A stretch of 18,951 nucleotides of DNA from DATKPE01 sp033854175 (lineage in GTDB: Bacteria; Bacteroidota; Ignavibacteria; UBA10030; SZUA-254), in NCBI GenBank assembly GCA_033854175.1, contig JAWOKN010000169.1, positions 1-18,951 of the forward strand. The letters run 5' to 3'. Both the position numbers and the translations under genes were made by a program. Numbering within the stretch: the first letter of the stretch is position 1; the number at the start of each line of letters is the position of its first letter. Under the pieces are notes generated by a model, which made no database searches, was not told the DNA's origin, and saw only the letters and a list, made by a program, of their open reading frames with translations. Below, piece after piece: positions 1 through 8,087 of the stretch.

Positions 1-185
1 TCGCAGATATCACCTTTCACAAAATGGTATTTATCTGAAGCCTCCACGTCCTCGAGATTCTCCAGGTTGCCGGCATAGGTGAGTTTATCATAATTGACAA
101 TCGAATATGCGGGATACTGTTTGAGCACATATCGGACAAAATTACTCCCGATAAAACCGCATCCTCCTGTGACTAAAATTGTCAT
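1..185 (-). CDS. rmlB: dTDP-glucose 4,6-dehydratase, N-terminal part (cut by window edge)
   Basis: This would convert dTDP-glucose to dTDP-4-keto-6-deoxyglucose in the cytoplasm, the second step of dTDP-L-rhamnose synthesis for surface polysaccharide. Only the first 61 codons are present; the gene runs off the left edge. The ATG is at 183-185. The start is a Rossmann NAD-binding fold: strand ILVTG followed by GGCGFIG (residues 7-13), the GxxGxxG motif of extended short-chain dehydrogenases. DKLTYAGNL at residues 33-41 is a strong signature of RmlB as opposed to other sugar epimerases and dehydratases. VKGDI near residue 60 is the usual position of the next conserved acidic motif. No strong Shine-Dalgarno sequence precedes the ATG. 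It lies on the same strand as the lipoprotein gene to its right but is 310 bp away, so it is probably a separate unit leading into a sugar-nucleotide cluster outside the window. Confidence 0.93.
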   Translation of the reverse strand, partial: MTILVTGGCGFIGSNFVRYVLKQYPAYSIVNYDKLTYAGNLENLEDVEASDKYHFVKGDIC

Positions 186-495
186 CGGTTTGGTAAAAGA
201 ATCAGATCATTTAAAAGCAATTTCGGAGAAAATCCTCAAATTAATGAACCAAATCTACAAAAATGAGCCCCGAAAGTCAATCAAAGCCGGGTCAGAACGC
301 CTGTTTTATTCAAAGAAATGGCGAAACGAGAGCGCAGTAGCTAAAAGGGGATAAGAATCCTCGAGAGATGAATGTGGAATGGAACTCGAATAAACAGAAT
401 GTAACCAACTTTTGAAAAATAATCAAAGTCCCGGGCACGATTTGGGCTTAAAGGTTGCCCGGTCGGAAGAAAACAGGAATTGCCTTCTGATACTT
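186..495. other. Intergenic region between rmlB and the lipoprotein gene
   Basis: This AT-rich stretch of 310 bp has no convincing gene. It must contain the rmlB promoter on the minus strand, but I could not identify a clear -35/-10 pair. A hairpin at 431-462 is the only clear structure and is listed separately as a possible terminator. Short frames here have no ribosome binding site or protein-like composition. Confidence 0.6.
417..462 (-). terminator. Possible terminator after the lipoprotein gene
   Basis: A perfect 7-bp inverted repeat, CCGGGCA at 431-437 and TGCCCGG at 456-462, encloses an 18-nt loop. It begins about 34 bp beyond the stop codon of the minus-strand lipoprotein gene. Read on the minus strand it is followed, after a short gap, by a T-rich stretch (ATTTTTC at about 417-423). 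The stem is GC-rich, but the T tract is not immediately adjacent, so intrinsic termination is plausible rather than certain. Confidence 0.4.
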
Positions 496-2490
496 TCAAC
501 GCGCAATAACCTTCCGGTCATAACCCGAATATTGCCGAGTTTGGACAAGTGGCCGGTTTTGGATCGTGCTTATTTTTTCAAACGGGCTGATAAAATCCCC
601 CAGGGAATCAGTCTTTACGAGGGTCTGCCCGCCGCCGACGAGGAAACCACCGTCATTGCATGGAAAAACCACTTCGGGATAGAAGCCGGACACATGAAGG
701 ATGCTCCTCCATTCGCTAATTCCCGCCCCGCTGAATTTTTCAAGGTATGGTAACCCGTCATTTCTGCTCCACCCGCAAATAATGTACTCGTCGGTTACAT
801 AGGGTAACGGTGCGGCTGAAATTGCGGTAAAGGGAATCAGCGCCGCTGTACTGCTCCATAAGATTCCGCCGGTACCATCAAATCGAGCAGCGAGCTGTCC
901 GAAATCACACGGTAAATAATACAACGCCAGGCTTGTCCCATCGATGAACTCACTCAAGGACAGACCCTCCACCTGGCGGTATGGTTCACACCCGTAGATC
1001 TCGGTCTGCCAGACAATCTTTCCTGTCGAATCAATTTTTCGGAAGTTTGCGGGGCTCGGACCGGCGCCATTTGAGTTATCCCAGCGCGAACCCGCCAGCA
1101 ACGCCCCGCCGTCCTGCGTTGCCCGTACGGAATTCAGACCGGCAAGACCGGGAGTCTGCGTCCACAATGTGTCCCCCCCGGGGTTCAACAAAACGGTCCA
1201 GGCCGTCGAACCATTCATTCCACAACAGATGAAGTTCCCGTCATTCAGCATATCTGCAGACGTAAATGATGAAGATTGAACGCCGTACAATCTTTCCCAC
1301 TGCACAGAGCCCATGTCGTCCGTCCGCATCGTCCAAGCGGTGGAGGTAGCCGTCGTGCCTGCAATAAATATTCCGCCGCTGGGAATCCTACGCAGAGCCA
1401 AAATCGTCCCGCCGTATATCGCCTGCCAGAGTGACGTTCCATATTTGTCCACTTTGACGATTGAGTGACCTCCTCCCAGGATGAAACCGCTGTCGGGCGC
1501 CGGTTGGATTGCGTGCACAGAGACGTTGTATATCACTTCTGTAAACGTATTGAAGCGTGAAAAAAGGGATTTTCGGCTCCAGGCACCGGGAACTCCGCCG
1601 GGTGCAATGGTTCTCACCCGCCAGTAGAGCCGGAGGATTTTGGGCATGTTGGGCACTGAGGCAAATGTGTCACTTACCGTACTGGAATATATGCTGTTCG
1701 TAAAGAGCGAATCCCGTGCAACCGTAATCTCGTACTGGATGGCCTTTCGCACGGCTGACCATAAAAACGGTGTCAGGGAATTCTCTACCAGCATTCCTGC
1801 AACCGGTGATAACGGGACGGAAGGGGGCAACAACCGGGTGAATGATCCACCCTGACTCCACCCGCCCGGATCCCCGTTTGGCCCGACGGCACGGATCCGC
1901 CAGATAAAATCCGCGTATGGTATATTCGCTACAGTACAGAATGTATCCTTTGTCGTCGTGACAAAAAATGGTGATGCCGAATCTGCGGCAGTCGCAACCT
2001 GAATCTCATAATGCTGCACCAAGGGAACGGGCCTCCACCGGAGTGTTGTAAACGAGGTGTCAAGGAACTGGTTTCCAACGGGTTCGACGATTATCGGAGA
2101 GGCGATCGCCTGGGATGAAACCGTTACATTGACCATTTGCGACCATCCGACATTACCCGCGGCATCCCGTGCTTTCACCTGCAACGTATGGTTATGGTTG
2201 TCGGCCCAGTATGTGACAAACCAGTAGAAATTAAAAGGACTGGAGGAGACGCGTGCAATCCAGAGACTATCGACATAAAGCTCCGCGCCGACCACACCGA
2301 CATTATCATTGGCGACGGTCACAATATTGACGGGGCCGGTAAGGATTGCACCCTCAACCGGATACGTGATCACCACCGTTGGTGGAGAAGAATCGACTTC
2401 AACATTCTGTTTGCATGAGAAAAGGCAAAATGTGAAAACGAGCAGAAAAATAGAGTAAAGATAGGTTTGGATTATCATCCTCATACGCAT
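496..2490 (-). CDS. Lipoprotein with Ig/FN3-like domains and a seven-repeat propeller-like region
   Basis: This is a probable cell-surface or periplasmic lipoprotein of 664 residues (662 if the ATG two codons in is used). The frame is open for 35 codons upstream, but the ATG at 2488-2490 is preferred: it follows a GGAAGG-type ribosome binding site and opens directly onto a signal peptide with a lipobox, LFSC, lipidated Cys at residue 26. Residues about 35-120 look like a bacterial Ig-like domain (PPTVVITYP, then DNVGVV and KARDAAGN). Residues about 125-312 hold two FN3-like repeats with the patterns LRWRPV..YEIQVA and FLWSAV..YEITVA. Residues about 330-640 contain seven short repeats of the type GG-hydrophobic-GG, K-T/V-D-S-x-G, W, suggesting a seven-bladed beta-propeller. 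No T9SS sorting domain and no catalytic motif are visible. It lies 285 bp downstream of batE on the same strand. The function is unknown; binding or scaffolding is the natural guess. Confidence 0.82.
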   Translation of the reverse strand: MRMRMIIQTYLYSIFLLVFTFCLFSCKQNVEVDSSPPTVVITYPVEGAILTGPVNIVTVANDNVGVVGAELYVDSLWIARVSSSPFNFYWFVTYWADNHNHTLQVKARDAAGNVGWSQMVNVTVSSQAIASPIIVEPVGNQFLDTSFTTLRWRPVPLVQHYEIQVATAADSASPFFVTTTKDTFCTVANIPYADFIWRIRAVGPNGDPGGWSQGGSFTRLLPPSVPLSPVAGMLVENSLTPFLWSAVRKAIQYEITVARDSLFTNSIYSSTVSDTFASVPNMPKILRLYWRVRTIAPGGVPGAWSRKSLFSRFNTFTEVIYNVSVHAIQPAPDSGFILGGGHSIVKVDKYGTSLWQAIYGGTILALRRIPSGGIFIAGTTATSTAWTMRTDDMGSVQWERLYGVQSSSFTSADMLNDGNFICCGMNGSTAWTVLLNPGGDTLWTQTPGLAGLNSVRATQDGGALLAGSRWDNSNGAGPSPANFRKIDSTGKIVWQTEIYGCEPYRQVEGLSLSEFIDGTSLALYYLPCDFGQLAARFDGTGGILWSSTAALIPFTAISAAPLPYVTDEYIICGWSRNDGLPYLEKFSGAGISEWRSILHVSGFYPEVVFPCNDGGFLVGGGQTLVKTDSLGDFISPFEKISTIQNRPLVQTRQYSGYDRKVIAR

Positions 2491-2775
2491 CACCCTTCCA
2501 CAGCAGGTGTTTGAACTCCCGATTGCGATCGACCCACGAAGATGGAGATCAATCACGACCCGATGTCTCCGGTAACAAGATAGCCAAAAGTTCACCGAAT
2601 CTCAATCATGGAGATCTGAAAGGAAGGAATATCCCCGGGGAGAGAGGCCCGCAAGATCAGCGTTTGCCGAGTATTTGCTCCATTTGGGTCGAACTTCCTT
2701 TTGTAAAAGTCCTACTTAAGGATGGTATGGGATAAAAATCAGGGAAACCGGGAAAATCGCGGGGATGAACAGGCC

Positions 2776-3528
2776 TCAGATGATTCGGACCGCCTGTTGT
2801 GAAAGCCAGCCGATCTTTCCGTCGGCCAGGCGGATTTTCCTCCAGGTCCCCACAACGTCAAGAAGTTCCACCTTGACCCCCTCATGAATGACAAAAAGAT
2901 CGGTGCTCTTATCGTCCGGTGCGCTTTTGACGGAGACGGTGGGAGAAAAGACAATGCCGTTATTCACCGACTGTTCATACTGGTACTGGTTATACACGCT
3001 GAAAAATCCGAAAACCACGAGGACGATGAAGATTGCAGCTGCAAGGAGTGAGATCCGCCGGATGGCGAACGAGCGGAAGAGAAAGAAGGAAAGTCCGGAA
3101 CCAACGAGAGCCCAGAGGCAGACTATGGCAAAAACGGCCCAGCCGTCGGATGACAGCGACTCTTCGATGCCATTCCACCACCGGACGAAAATAATCTGGG
3201 GCACGGGTTCGATCTTGTCGACAACGCGGAGGTTTGCCAGCCGAAGATTGTACGCAATATCATCATCCCCCGGTGCAAGGCGTTTTGCGCGTTCATAGAA
3301 GAGAATCGAGGAGGGGATGTCATTGGCCTTGAAGTATGCATTCCCAAGATTGTAATAAATGGCGGAACTTTCGTATCCGTTTTTAATCACCTGCTGGTAC
3401 AGACCGATCGCCTTCTGATAATCGCCCTTCCGGTAAGCCTCGTTGGCCTGTTCAAACTGCAAGCCGACCTCCTGGGCGTAGAGCAACGGGGCAAAACAAA
3501 GAATAATTACAATCCAGGCGTGTCTCAT
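2776..3528 (-). CDS. batE: BatE: TPR and SH3-like membrane protein of the bat operon
   Basis: This is the last gene of the moxR-bat operon. The predicted protein has 250 residues: a signal peptide (about 1-18, ending LLYAQ), TPR repeats at about 22-102 (AYRKGDYQKAIGLYQQ and YYNLGNAYFKAND are typical helices), two membrane segments at about 129-151 and 159-178, and a C-terminal SH3-like domain at about 190-250 (VSVKSAPDD, GTWRKIRLADGKIGW). TPR plus a C-terminal bacterial SH3 domain is the usual BatE layout. The in-frame sequence continues upstream, but the ATG at 3526-3528 is chosen because it overlaps the batD stop codon as ATGA, has a GAGG motif at suitable spacing, and begins the signal peptide. 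It probably presents protein- or peptidoglycan-binding surfaces in the periplasm, with translation coupled to batD. No terminator was recognised directly after it. Confidence 0.88.
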   Translation of the reverse strand: MRHAWIVIILCFAPLLYAQEVGLQFEQANEAYRKGDYQKAIGLYQQVIKNGYESSAIYYNLGNAYFKANDIPSSILFYERAKRLAPGDDDIAYNLRLANLRVVDKIEPVPQIIFVRWWNGIEESLSSDGWAVFAIVCLWALVGSGLSFFLFRSFAIRRISLLAAAIFIVLVVFGFFSVYNQYQYEQSVNNGIVFSPTVSVKSAPDDKSTDLFVIHEGVKVELLDVVGTWRKIRLADGKIGWLSQQAVRII

Positions 3529-5372
3529 CGTATATAATCCTCGATTGTGGAGACGATATCGACCGCTTCGCGGTACATGGCATCCATCTGGGTAGTTCCT
3601 TCGGAGGGAGCAAATCTGGCAAACTCGCACCGTTCGATCGCCGACAACAATTTTCCGGAGGTCTCCTCATGCACGTTCCTGGACTGCAGCGTCTGTTTCA
3701 CCTGATCGATGGAAAGATCTGCCGGAGGGATGCCCAGCCTGTCGCCGACGTATCCCCACAGCGCGCGGGAGACTTCCGCATAAAACTCCTCCTTCTTCTT
3801 CTGGTCGAGGAACACCTTCGCCTGTTTCATCCGTTTCTGCGCCATTTTCCGGGCCTTCCTGCTCCGCAAGGAAATCACATCCTTCTGGATTTTCTCCCGC
3901 CGCCTGGCATAGAAGACAAATCCGATAAAAGCAAAAACCGGTGCAAAGGTAGCGGCATAAAACACCGCTGACCCCAGGAACATCTCCCCTTTCCGGTGGA
4001 ACGTAAACGCCCCGCTTTTGATAAAGCGGATATCCTCGCCGAGAAGCTGGACATCCTCCTTGCTGAGGCCGGACGAGCCGCCTGAAGCCAGCTCGGAACC
4101 CTTCTCGACACTGAGTATATATTCGGGACTCGCAAGACTCACAAACGATTTTCTCGCAAGATCGAAATAGCTGAAAGTAAACGAGGGAATCTTCTGATCA
4201 CCGGCATGACGCGGGATGAGGAGATATTCAAACGTGCGGCTTCCGGCCACCTGCTCCCCCTGCATCGTGATATTATCGCTGATCTTCGGATCGTACTTTT
4301 CGAGATCGGGCGGGAAGAGGATATTCGGTGCGGCCACAAGCTTCAGATTTCCCCGGCCGGTAATTTTCACCTTGAATGTGGTAGGATCATTTGTCTTCAC
4401 CTGCCGTTTATCGAGCCACGATACGAGGGTAAACTGGCCGACGGCTCCGCTGAACGCGGGCGGAGCGCCTGGGGGAAGCGGTTCAACGGTGATTTTCACC
4501 GGTGAACTCTTGACCGCGTAATTGACGTTGGAAACACCGCCAAAGAAGGGGTCATTGAAAAACTGATCAAAGAAATCATTCGTCCTCCTTCTCGACTGAA
4601 CCTGGACGACGCAGGTCGCCTCCATCGGATCCAGTGTCAGCGTGCCCGAGCGCTGCGGGAAGAGGGCCACTTTTTTCAGGAGTGCGACGCGGTACTGTTT
4701 CCCGTTATAGACCTCGTTCACGAGCTGCGGCTGACGTGGAACCTCCAGATCCTCGCTCCAGAAACCGGTAACGCTGGGGAGTTTGGTCACATTATAGCTC
4801 GTAATGCCGACCCTGGTATAGAGCTTATAGCTTGCGGTGATCTGTTCACCCTGATAGACATGCGATTTATCGACGGCGAGTCTGAGGAGAAGGTTGTCGC
4901 CGATCTGTTTTGAAATATCCGCACTCTCCCCCTGATTCCCCTGGCGGCCGGTCTGGGGGGCGCCCTTCGTCACGGTAATCGTGATCGGTTGTGAACTCAC
5001 GACCCTCCCCTTGTAGGTCACCGATGCGGGACCGATCGTAAATTTTCCGGGGGCTTTCGGCTGAAGGACATATGAATAGGTGATCGAGGAGGAGACCGCA
5101 CCGTTAATTATCTGCATATTCGTGGATGGATTCGGGCCGGTTGCGACAAGAAAATCGTTCAGTGACGGAGGCTGAAAATTATCGACATTCGTGCTCCCGT
5201 TCAGTGTCAAGGTAAGCTCGAACTGTTCGCCGGCGCCGACCGTTGTCCGGTCGACAGATGCGGTAAATGTTCCGTCCTGTGCGGCCGAGAGCGAAAAACA
5301 GACGAGCAAGAGAAATACTCCTGCCACTAATCTATCGGTCATACGAAAATATTTGACGGTTGAGGATGTCAT
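3525..5372 (-). CDS. batD: BatD: single-pass oxygen/stress tolerance family protein
   Basis: BatD proteins are large periplasmic, membrane-anchored members of the Bacteroidota aerotolerance (Bat) locus; their molecular activity is not settled. The predicted 615 residues start with a signal peptide (about 11-31, ending LSAAQ). The mature protein opens with FTASVDRTTVGAGEQFELTLTL, split here as FTASVDRTTVGAG and EQFELTLTL, typical of the beta-sandwich at the BatD N terminus. Further beta-rich domains follow (YKLYTRVGI, TFKVKITGRGNLK). One transmembrane helix lies at about 463-486, followed by a basic stretch and an alpha-helical cytoplasmic tail (FYAEVSRALWGYVGDRLGI near 540-560). The ATG at 5370-5372 is one base from the batC stop, which fits coupled translation; Met11 is an alternative that gives a shorter signal peptide. 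The tail resembles that of the BatD-like protein encoded at 8084-9052. Confidence 0.9.
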   Translation of the reverse strand: MTSSTVKYFRMTDRLVAGVFLLLVCFSLSAAQDGTFTASVDRTTVGAGEQFELTLTLNGSTNVDNFQPPSLNDFLVATGPNPSTNMQIINGAVSSSITYSYVLQPKAPGKFTIGPASVTYKGRVVSSQPITITVTKGAPQTGRQGNQGESADISKQIGDNLLLRLAVDKSHVYQGEQITASYKLYTRVGITSYNVTKLPSVTGFWSEDLEVPRQPQLVNEVYNGKQYRVALLKKVALFPQRSGTLTLDPMEATCVVQVQSRRRTNDFFDQFFNDPFFGGVSNVNYAVKSSPVKITVEPLPPGAPPAFSGAVGQFTLVSWLDKRQVKTNDPTTFKVKITGRGNLKLVAAPNILFPPDLEKYDPKISDNITMQGEQVAGSRTFEYLLIPRHAGDQKIPSFTFSYFDLARKSFVSLASPEYILSVEKGSELASGGSSGLSKEDVQLLGEDIRFIKSGAFTFHRKGEMFLGSAVFYAATFAPVFAFIGFVFYARRREKIQKDVISLRSRKARKMAQKRMKQAKVFLDQKKKEEFYAEVSRALWGYVGDRLGIPPADLSIDQVKQTLQSRNVHEETSGKLLSAIERCEFARFAPSEGTTQMDAMYREAVDIVSTIEDYIR

Positions 5373-5373
5373 A

Positions 5374-6063
5374 TCACCAATCTTTCTCCACCTTCACGCG
5401 GGCGGGGATCTTCTGATGAAGCTTCTTCTGCACATCCTTTTCCTCGTTGTTCAGGGCCTGGAGGATGCGTTCCGCGTCCTGTTTGGAAATCTGCCCCTTT
5501 TTAGGATTCTGCAACTGGTCCTGCTGGTTCTTCTGTTGTTGCTGCTGGGCCTGGTTTTGCTGCTGTTTGTCCTGCGGATTCTTCTTCTGGTCCTTGGGCT
5601 GCTGATTTTTATCCTGTTTCTTCTCGTTCTTCTGTTGTTGCTGCTGCCGGAGAAGAGCCTTGGCGAACTCGAGGTTATATTTCGTATCGAAATCCTTCGG
5701 GTTATTTTTCAGGGCCTGTTCGTACGCCGATATGCTTTCCGGGATTTTCTGGCTCTTCAGGAGAGAATTGCCGAGGTTGAAGTAGGCGTCGGCCCTCATC
5801 CTAGGATCGTTCGTCCGGGATGCGCTTGAGGCGTACTGTTCCGCGGCCTCGCCGAAGCGGCCCTGTTTATAGAGTGCGTCGCCGAGGTTAAAGACCCCCT
5901 GTTTGGACTCCTTATTCTTCTCGAGGGCCTTGCGGTAATTGGCCTCGGCATCGGAGAATTTCGTCTGATCGTAGAGTTTATTCCCGCCATTGACAAGCGA
6001 CCGTTCGGACTGCGCGCATGCCGCGGATGCAAGAAATGCTGTCAGCAAAATCATCCGGATCAT
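5374..6063 (-). CDS. batC: BatC: TPR protein with a glutamine/lysine-rich linker
   Basis: This is a periplasmic TPR member of the bat operon, with 229 residues from the ATG at 6061-6063. That start overlaps the batB stop (ATGA), has an AGGAGG ribosome binding site 5 nt upstream and opens onto a signal peptide (about 1-17, ending ACAQ). An ATG 12 codons earlier lies inside batB and is less likely. TPR helices fill about 23-131 (AEANYRKALEKN, GVFNLGDALYKQGRFGEA, AYFNLGNSLLKSQKIPES). Residues about 140-187 are an almost pure Q/K/N/D linker. A basic C-terminal segment (about 190-229, ISKQDAERILQALNNEEKD) is the conserved end of BatC proteins. The tail SAAC of the signal peptide is not a proper lipobox, so ordinary signal peptidase cleavage is more likely. 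It probably acts as a protein-interaction adaptor beside BatA and BatB. Confidence 0.9.
   Translation of the reverse strand: MIRMILLTAFLASAACAQSERSLVNGGNKLYDQTKFSDAEANYRKALEKNKESKQGVFNLGDALYKQGRFGEAAEQYASSASRTNDPRMRADAYFNLGNSLLKSQKIPESISAYEQALKNNPKDFDTKYNLEFAKALLRQQQQQKNEKKQDKNQQPKDQKKNPQDKQQQNQAQQQQQKNQQDQLQNPKKGQISKQDAERILQALNNEEKDVQKKLHQKIPARVKVEKDW
5506..5646 (-). repeat. Low-complexity CAG/AAG-rich tract coding the BatC Q/K linker
   Basis: About 140 bp of batC consist almost wholly of glutamine, lysine, asparagine and aspartate codons, including two runs of five glutamines. On the plus strand this appears as CTGTTG/CTTCTT-rich sequence. Such tracts can change length by slippage in multiples of three, which would alter the linker without breaking the frame. 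Confidence 0.8.
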
Positions 6064-7097
6064 AGTTCCCTCCTGAGTGGTGACCACTTCACGAGCCACC
6101 TGTTTTTCCGTTCGGAGACAAAGAATTCCAGGACAAGCACGACAAAGGCCGCGAGGAGAAAAACCTGGAACCTGTCTTCAAAATCGGTGAACACCTTCGC
6201 CCCGAACTCCTTCTTTTCCATCGACTCGACCTCCTTCATGACGGCATCGAGTTCATTCTGCTGGTTCGAAGCGCGGATGAACCGTCCGCCCCCCGCCTCG
6301 GCGATCTGTGTCAGGGCCTGTTCGTCGAGTTTGGTGACGACCGTACTGCCGTTCTCGTCCCTCTTATACCCCACCATGCGGCCGTCCTGGTAGACGGGGA
6401 TGGGAGCTCCGTCGGGGGATCCCATGCCGATGGTATGGATGACGACGCCCTGGTCGCGGGCGTCCTTTGCGGCGGCGATGGCGTCGTCCTCATGGTTCTC
6501 GCCGTCGGTGATAAGGACAATGACCTTATGTTTCTGCTCGCCGGTGACGAAGGATTTCATGGCGAGCCGGATTGCGGAGCCGATGGCGGTGCCGGGGACC
6601 GGGACGGCGTCGACGTCGATCGTGCTGAGGATCATGCGTGCCGCCGAATAGTCGGTCGTGAGTGGAAGCTGGAGGTAGCTCTCGCCGGCGAAGACGATCA
6701 GGCCGACCCGGTCGTTCTGCAGCTTATCGAGCATCTGTGAAATCTCCTGTTTAGCGCTCTCGAGGCGGTTCGGTTTGATATCCTCGGCCTTCATGCTGAG
6801 GGAAACATCGAGGGCGATGATGATATCGACCCCGGCGCGTTTCACCTCTTCGAACTTGGTACCGATCTGGGGGTTTGCGACTGCGACGACGAGGACGGTA
6901 AAACCCAGAACCAGCAGGAAGAACTTCGCCGCCGGTTTATACGGGCTTTCGAGGGGCATCAGCTGCCGCAGGAGCGAGGGGTTGCCGAACTCGCGCAGTG
7001 CGGCCCGCTTCCTGTAGAGCACCCAGAAAAAGAGCACGAGCAGCACCGGAAGAGCCGCCAGGCCGAGGAGATACTCCGTATGTGCGAACCGGATCAT
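6060..7097 (-). CDS. batB: BatB: membrane-anchored von Willebrand A protein
   Basis: This predicted 345-residue membrane protein carries a metal-binding VWA domain. Hydrophobic segments lie at about 8-28, 56-75 and 311-329, with the VWA domain (about 88-300) between the second and third. The MIDAS residues are intact: DVSLS with Asp97/Ser99/Ser101, Thr170 in PGTAIG, and Asp198 in LITDGE. LESPYKPAAKF before the second helix and the R/K-rich ends are typical of the BatA/BatB pair. The ATG at 7095-7097 lies 3 bp after the batA stop and lacks a clear ribosome binding site, so translation is probably coupled. The C-terminal stop overlaps batC. Known family context: BatA and BatB are paired VWA proteins thought to work with a MoxR ATPase. 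Here the inferred role is metal-dependent protein-protein contact within a membrane complex. Confidence 0.93.
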   Translation of the reverse strand: MIRFAHTEYLLGLAALPVLLVLFFWVLYRKRAALREFGNPSLLRQLMPLESPYKPAAKFFLLVLGFTVLVVAVANPQIGTKFEEVKRAGVDIIIALDVSLSMKAEDIKPNRLESAKQEISQMLDKLQNDRVGLIVFAGESYLQLPLTTDYSAARMILSTIDVDAVPVPGTAIGSAIRLAMKSFVTGEQKHKVIVLITDGENHEDDAIAAAKDARDQGVVIHTIGMGSPDGAPIPVYQDGRMVGYKRDENGSTVVTKLDEQALTQIAEAGGGRFIRASNQQNELDAVMKEVESMEKKEFGAKVFTDFEDRFQVFLLAAFVVLVLEFFVSERKNRWLVKWSPLRREL

Positions 7098-7100
7098 GGT

Positions 7101-8087
7101 TTAGGGAAGTTTTCTGAACAATGTCTGGCCGAAGAGAAGTTCCAGGAGGAGGAAGAGCCCGGCGAACATCCCTGCGGTATAGAATTCCTCCTTATGGCGG
7201 CGGAACTGGGTGACCTCGATCTTCGTTTTCTCCAGCCGGTCGATTTCGTTATAAATATCCTTCAGCGTCCTGTTATCGGTCGCGCGGAAATATTTTCCCC
7301 CGGTCATATCGGCGATCTTCTGCAGCAGTCCCTCATCGATCTCCGCCGGAATGTTCTGATACTGGATGCCGAACGGTGTCTGGACGGGGTAGGGGGCCAT
7401 GCCGGTCGTCCCGACGCCGATGGTATAGACGCGGATATTGAACGTCTGGGCGATCCCGGCGGCTGTGAGGGGATCGATCGAACCGCGGTTATTCACGCCG
7501 TCGGTGAGGAGGATAATCACCTTGCTTTTCGACTGGCTGTCCTTCAGGCGGCTGATAGAGGTGGCGAGGCCCTCGCCGATGGCCGTGCCATCCTCGATCA
7601 TGCCGCTCTTCACCTGGTTGAGGAGATTCGTGAGCACATCGTGATCGAGAGTCAGGGGGCATTGAGTAAAGCTCTCGCCCGAAAAAATCACAAGACCTAT
7701 CCGGTCGTTGGGTCTCCCCTTGATAAAATCGGCAGCCACCCGTTTTGCCGCTTCGATCCTGTTGGGGTGAAAATCCTCGGCGAGCATGCTTCCCGAAATG
7801 TCGGTCGCCATGACGATATCGATCCCCTCGGTTGAAACATTCTCTCCGCGCGAGGTCGATTGCGGGCGGGCCAGGGCGATAATCAGGAGCGAAAGTGCGG
7901 CAAGCCTGAGGACGAACAGGACGTGGCGGAAGCGCTGCCTGAAGGATCTCGGGGCCGACTTGAAGACGGAAACCGAGGGAATCTGGAGTTCGGTGAGGCC
8001 GCGGTGAGTCTTCCTCCAGTACCAGAAGATGATCACAGGGAGAAGGGCGAAAAGCGCGAAATATTCGGGATTCGCGAACGTCATCAT
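7101..8087 (-). CDS. batA: BatA: membrane-anchored von Willebrand A protein
   Basis: This 328-residue paralogue of BatB has the same layout: membrane helices at about 7-24 and 55-73, a VWA domain at about 88-290, and a C-terminal helix at about 302-320. The MIDAS motif is complete: DISGS with Asp96/Ser98/Ser100, Thr168 in DGTAIG, and Asp196 in LLTDGVN. The N terminus FANPEYFALFALLPVI is typical of the short aerotolerance-regulator N-terminal domain of BatA proteins. The ATG at 8085-8087 overlaps the stop of the preceding BatD-like gene as ATGA; a second ATG follows immediately, so the start is uncertain by one codon. It is separated from batB by 3 bp. It probably forms a complex with BatB in the inner membrane with the VWA domain exposed, fed by the MoxR ATPase encoded upstream. 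Confidence 0.93.
   Translation of the reverse strand: MMTFANPEYFALFALLPVIIFWYWRKTHRGLTELQIPSVSVFKSAPRSFRQRFRHVLFVLRLAALSLLIIALARPQSTSRGENVSTEGIDIVMATDISGSMLAEDFHPNRIEAAKRVAADFIKGRPNDRIGLVIFSGESFTQCPLTLDHDVLTNLLNQVKSGMIEDGTAIGEGLATSISRLKDSQSKSKVIILLTDGVNNRGSIDPLTAAGIAQTFNIRVYTIGVGTTGMAPYPVQTPFGIQYQNIPAEIDEGLLQKIADMTGGKYFRATDNRTLKDIYNEIDRLEKTKIEVTQFRRHKEEFYTAGMFAGLFLLLELLFGQTLFRKLP

Noticed and set aside
94..354. Small plus-strand frame at the left edge
   Set aside because: It runs antisense through the rmlB start, has no ribosome binding site and no recognisable features.
412..753. Plus-strand frame over the end of the lipoprotein gene
   Set aside because: It is antisense to the last propeller-like repeat of the lipoprotein, and lacks an ATG with ribosome binding site.
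5191..5829. Long plus-strand reading frame with a leucine-rich, membrane-like product
   Set aside because: It is the antisense shadow of the Q/K-rich batC linker and the batD start: CAG/AAG codons read backwards give leucine. The batC protein has clear TPR motifs and operon context.
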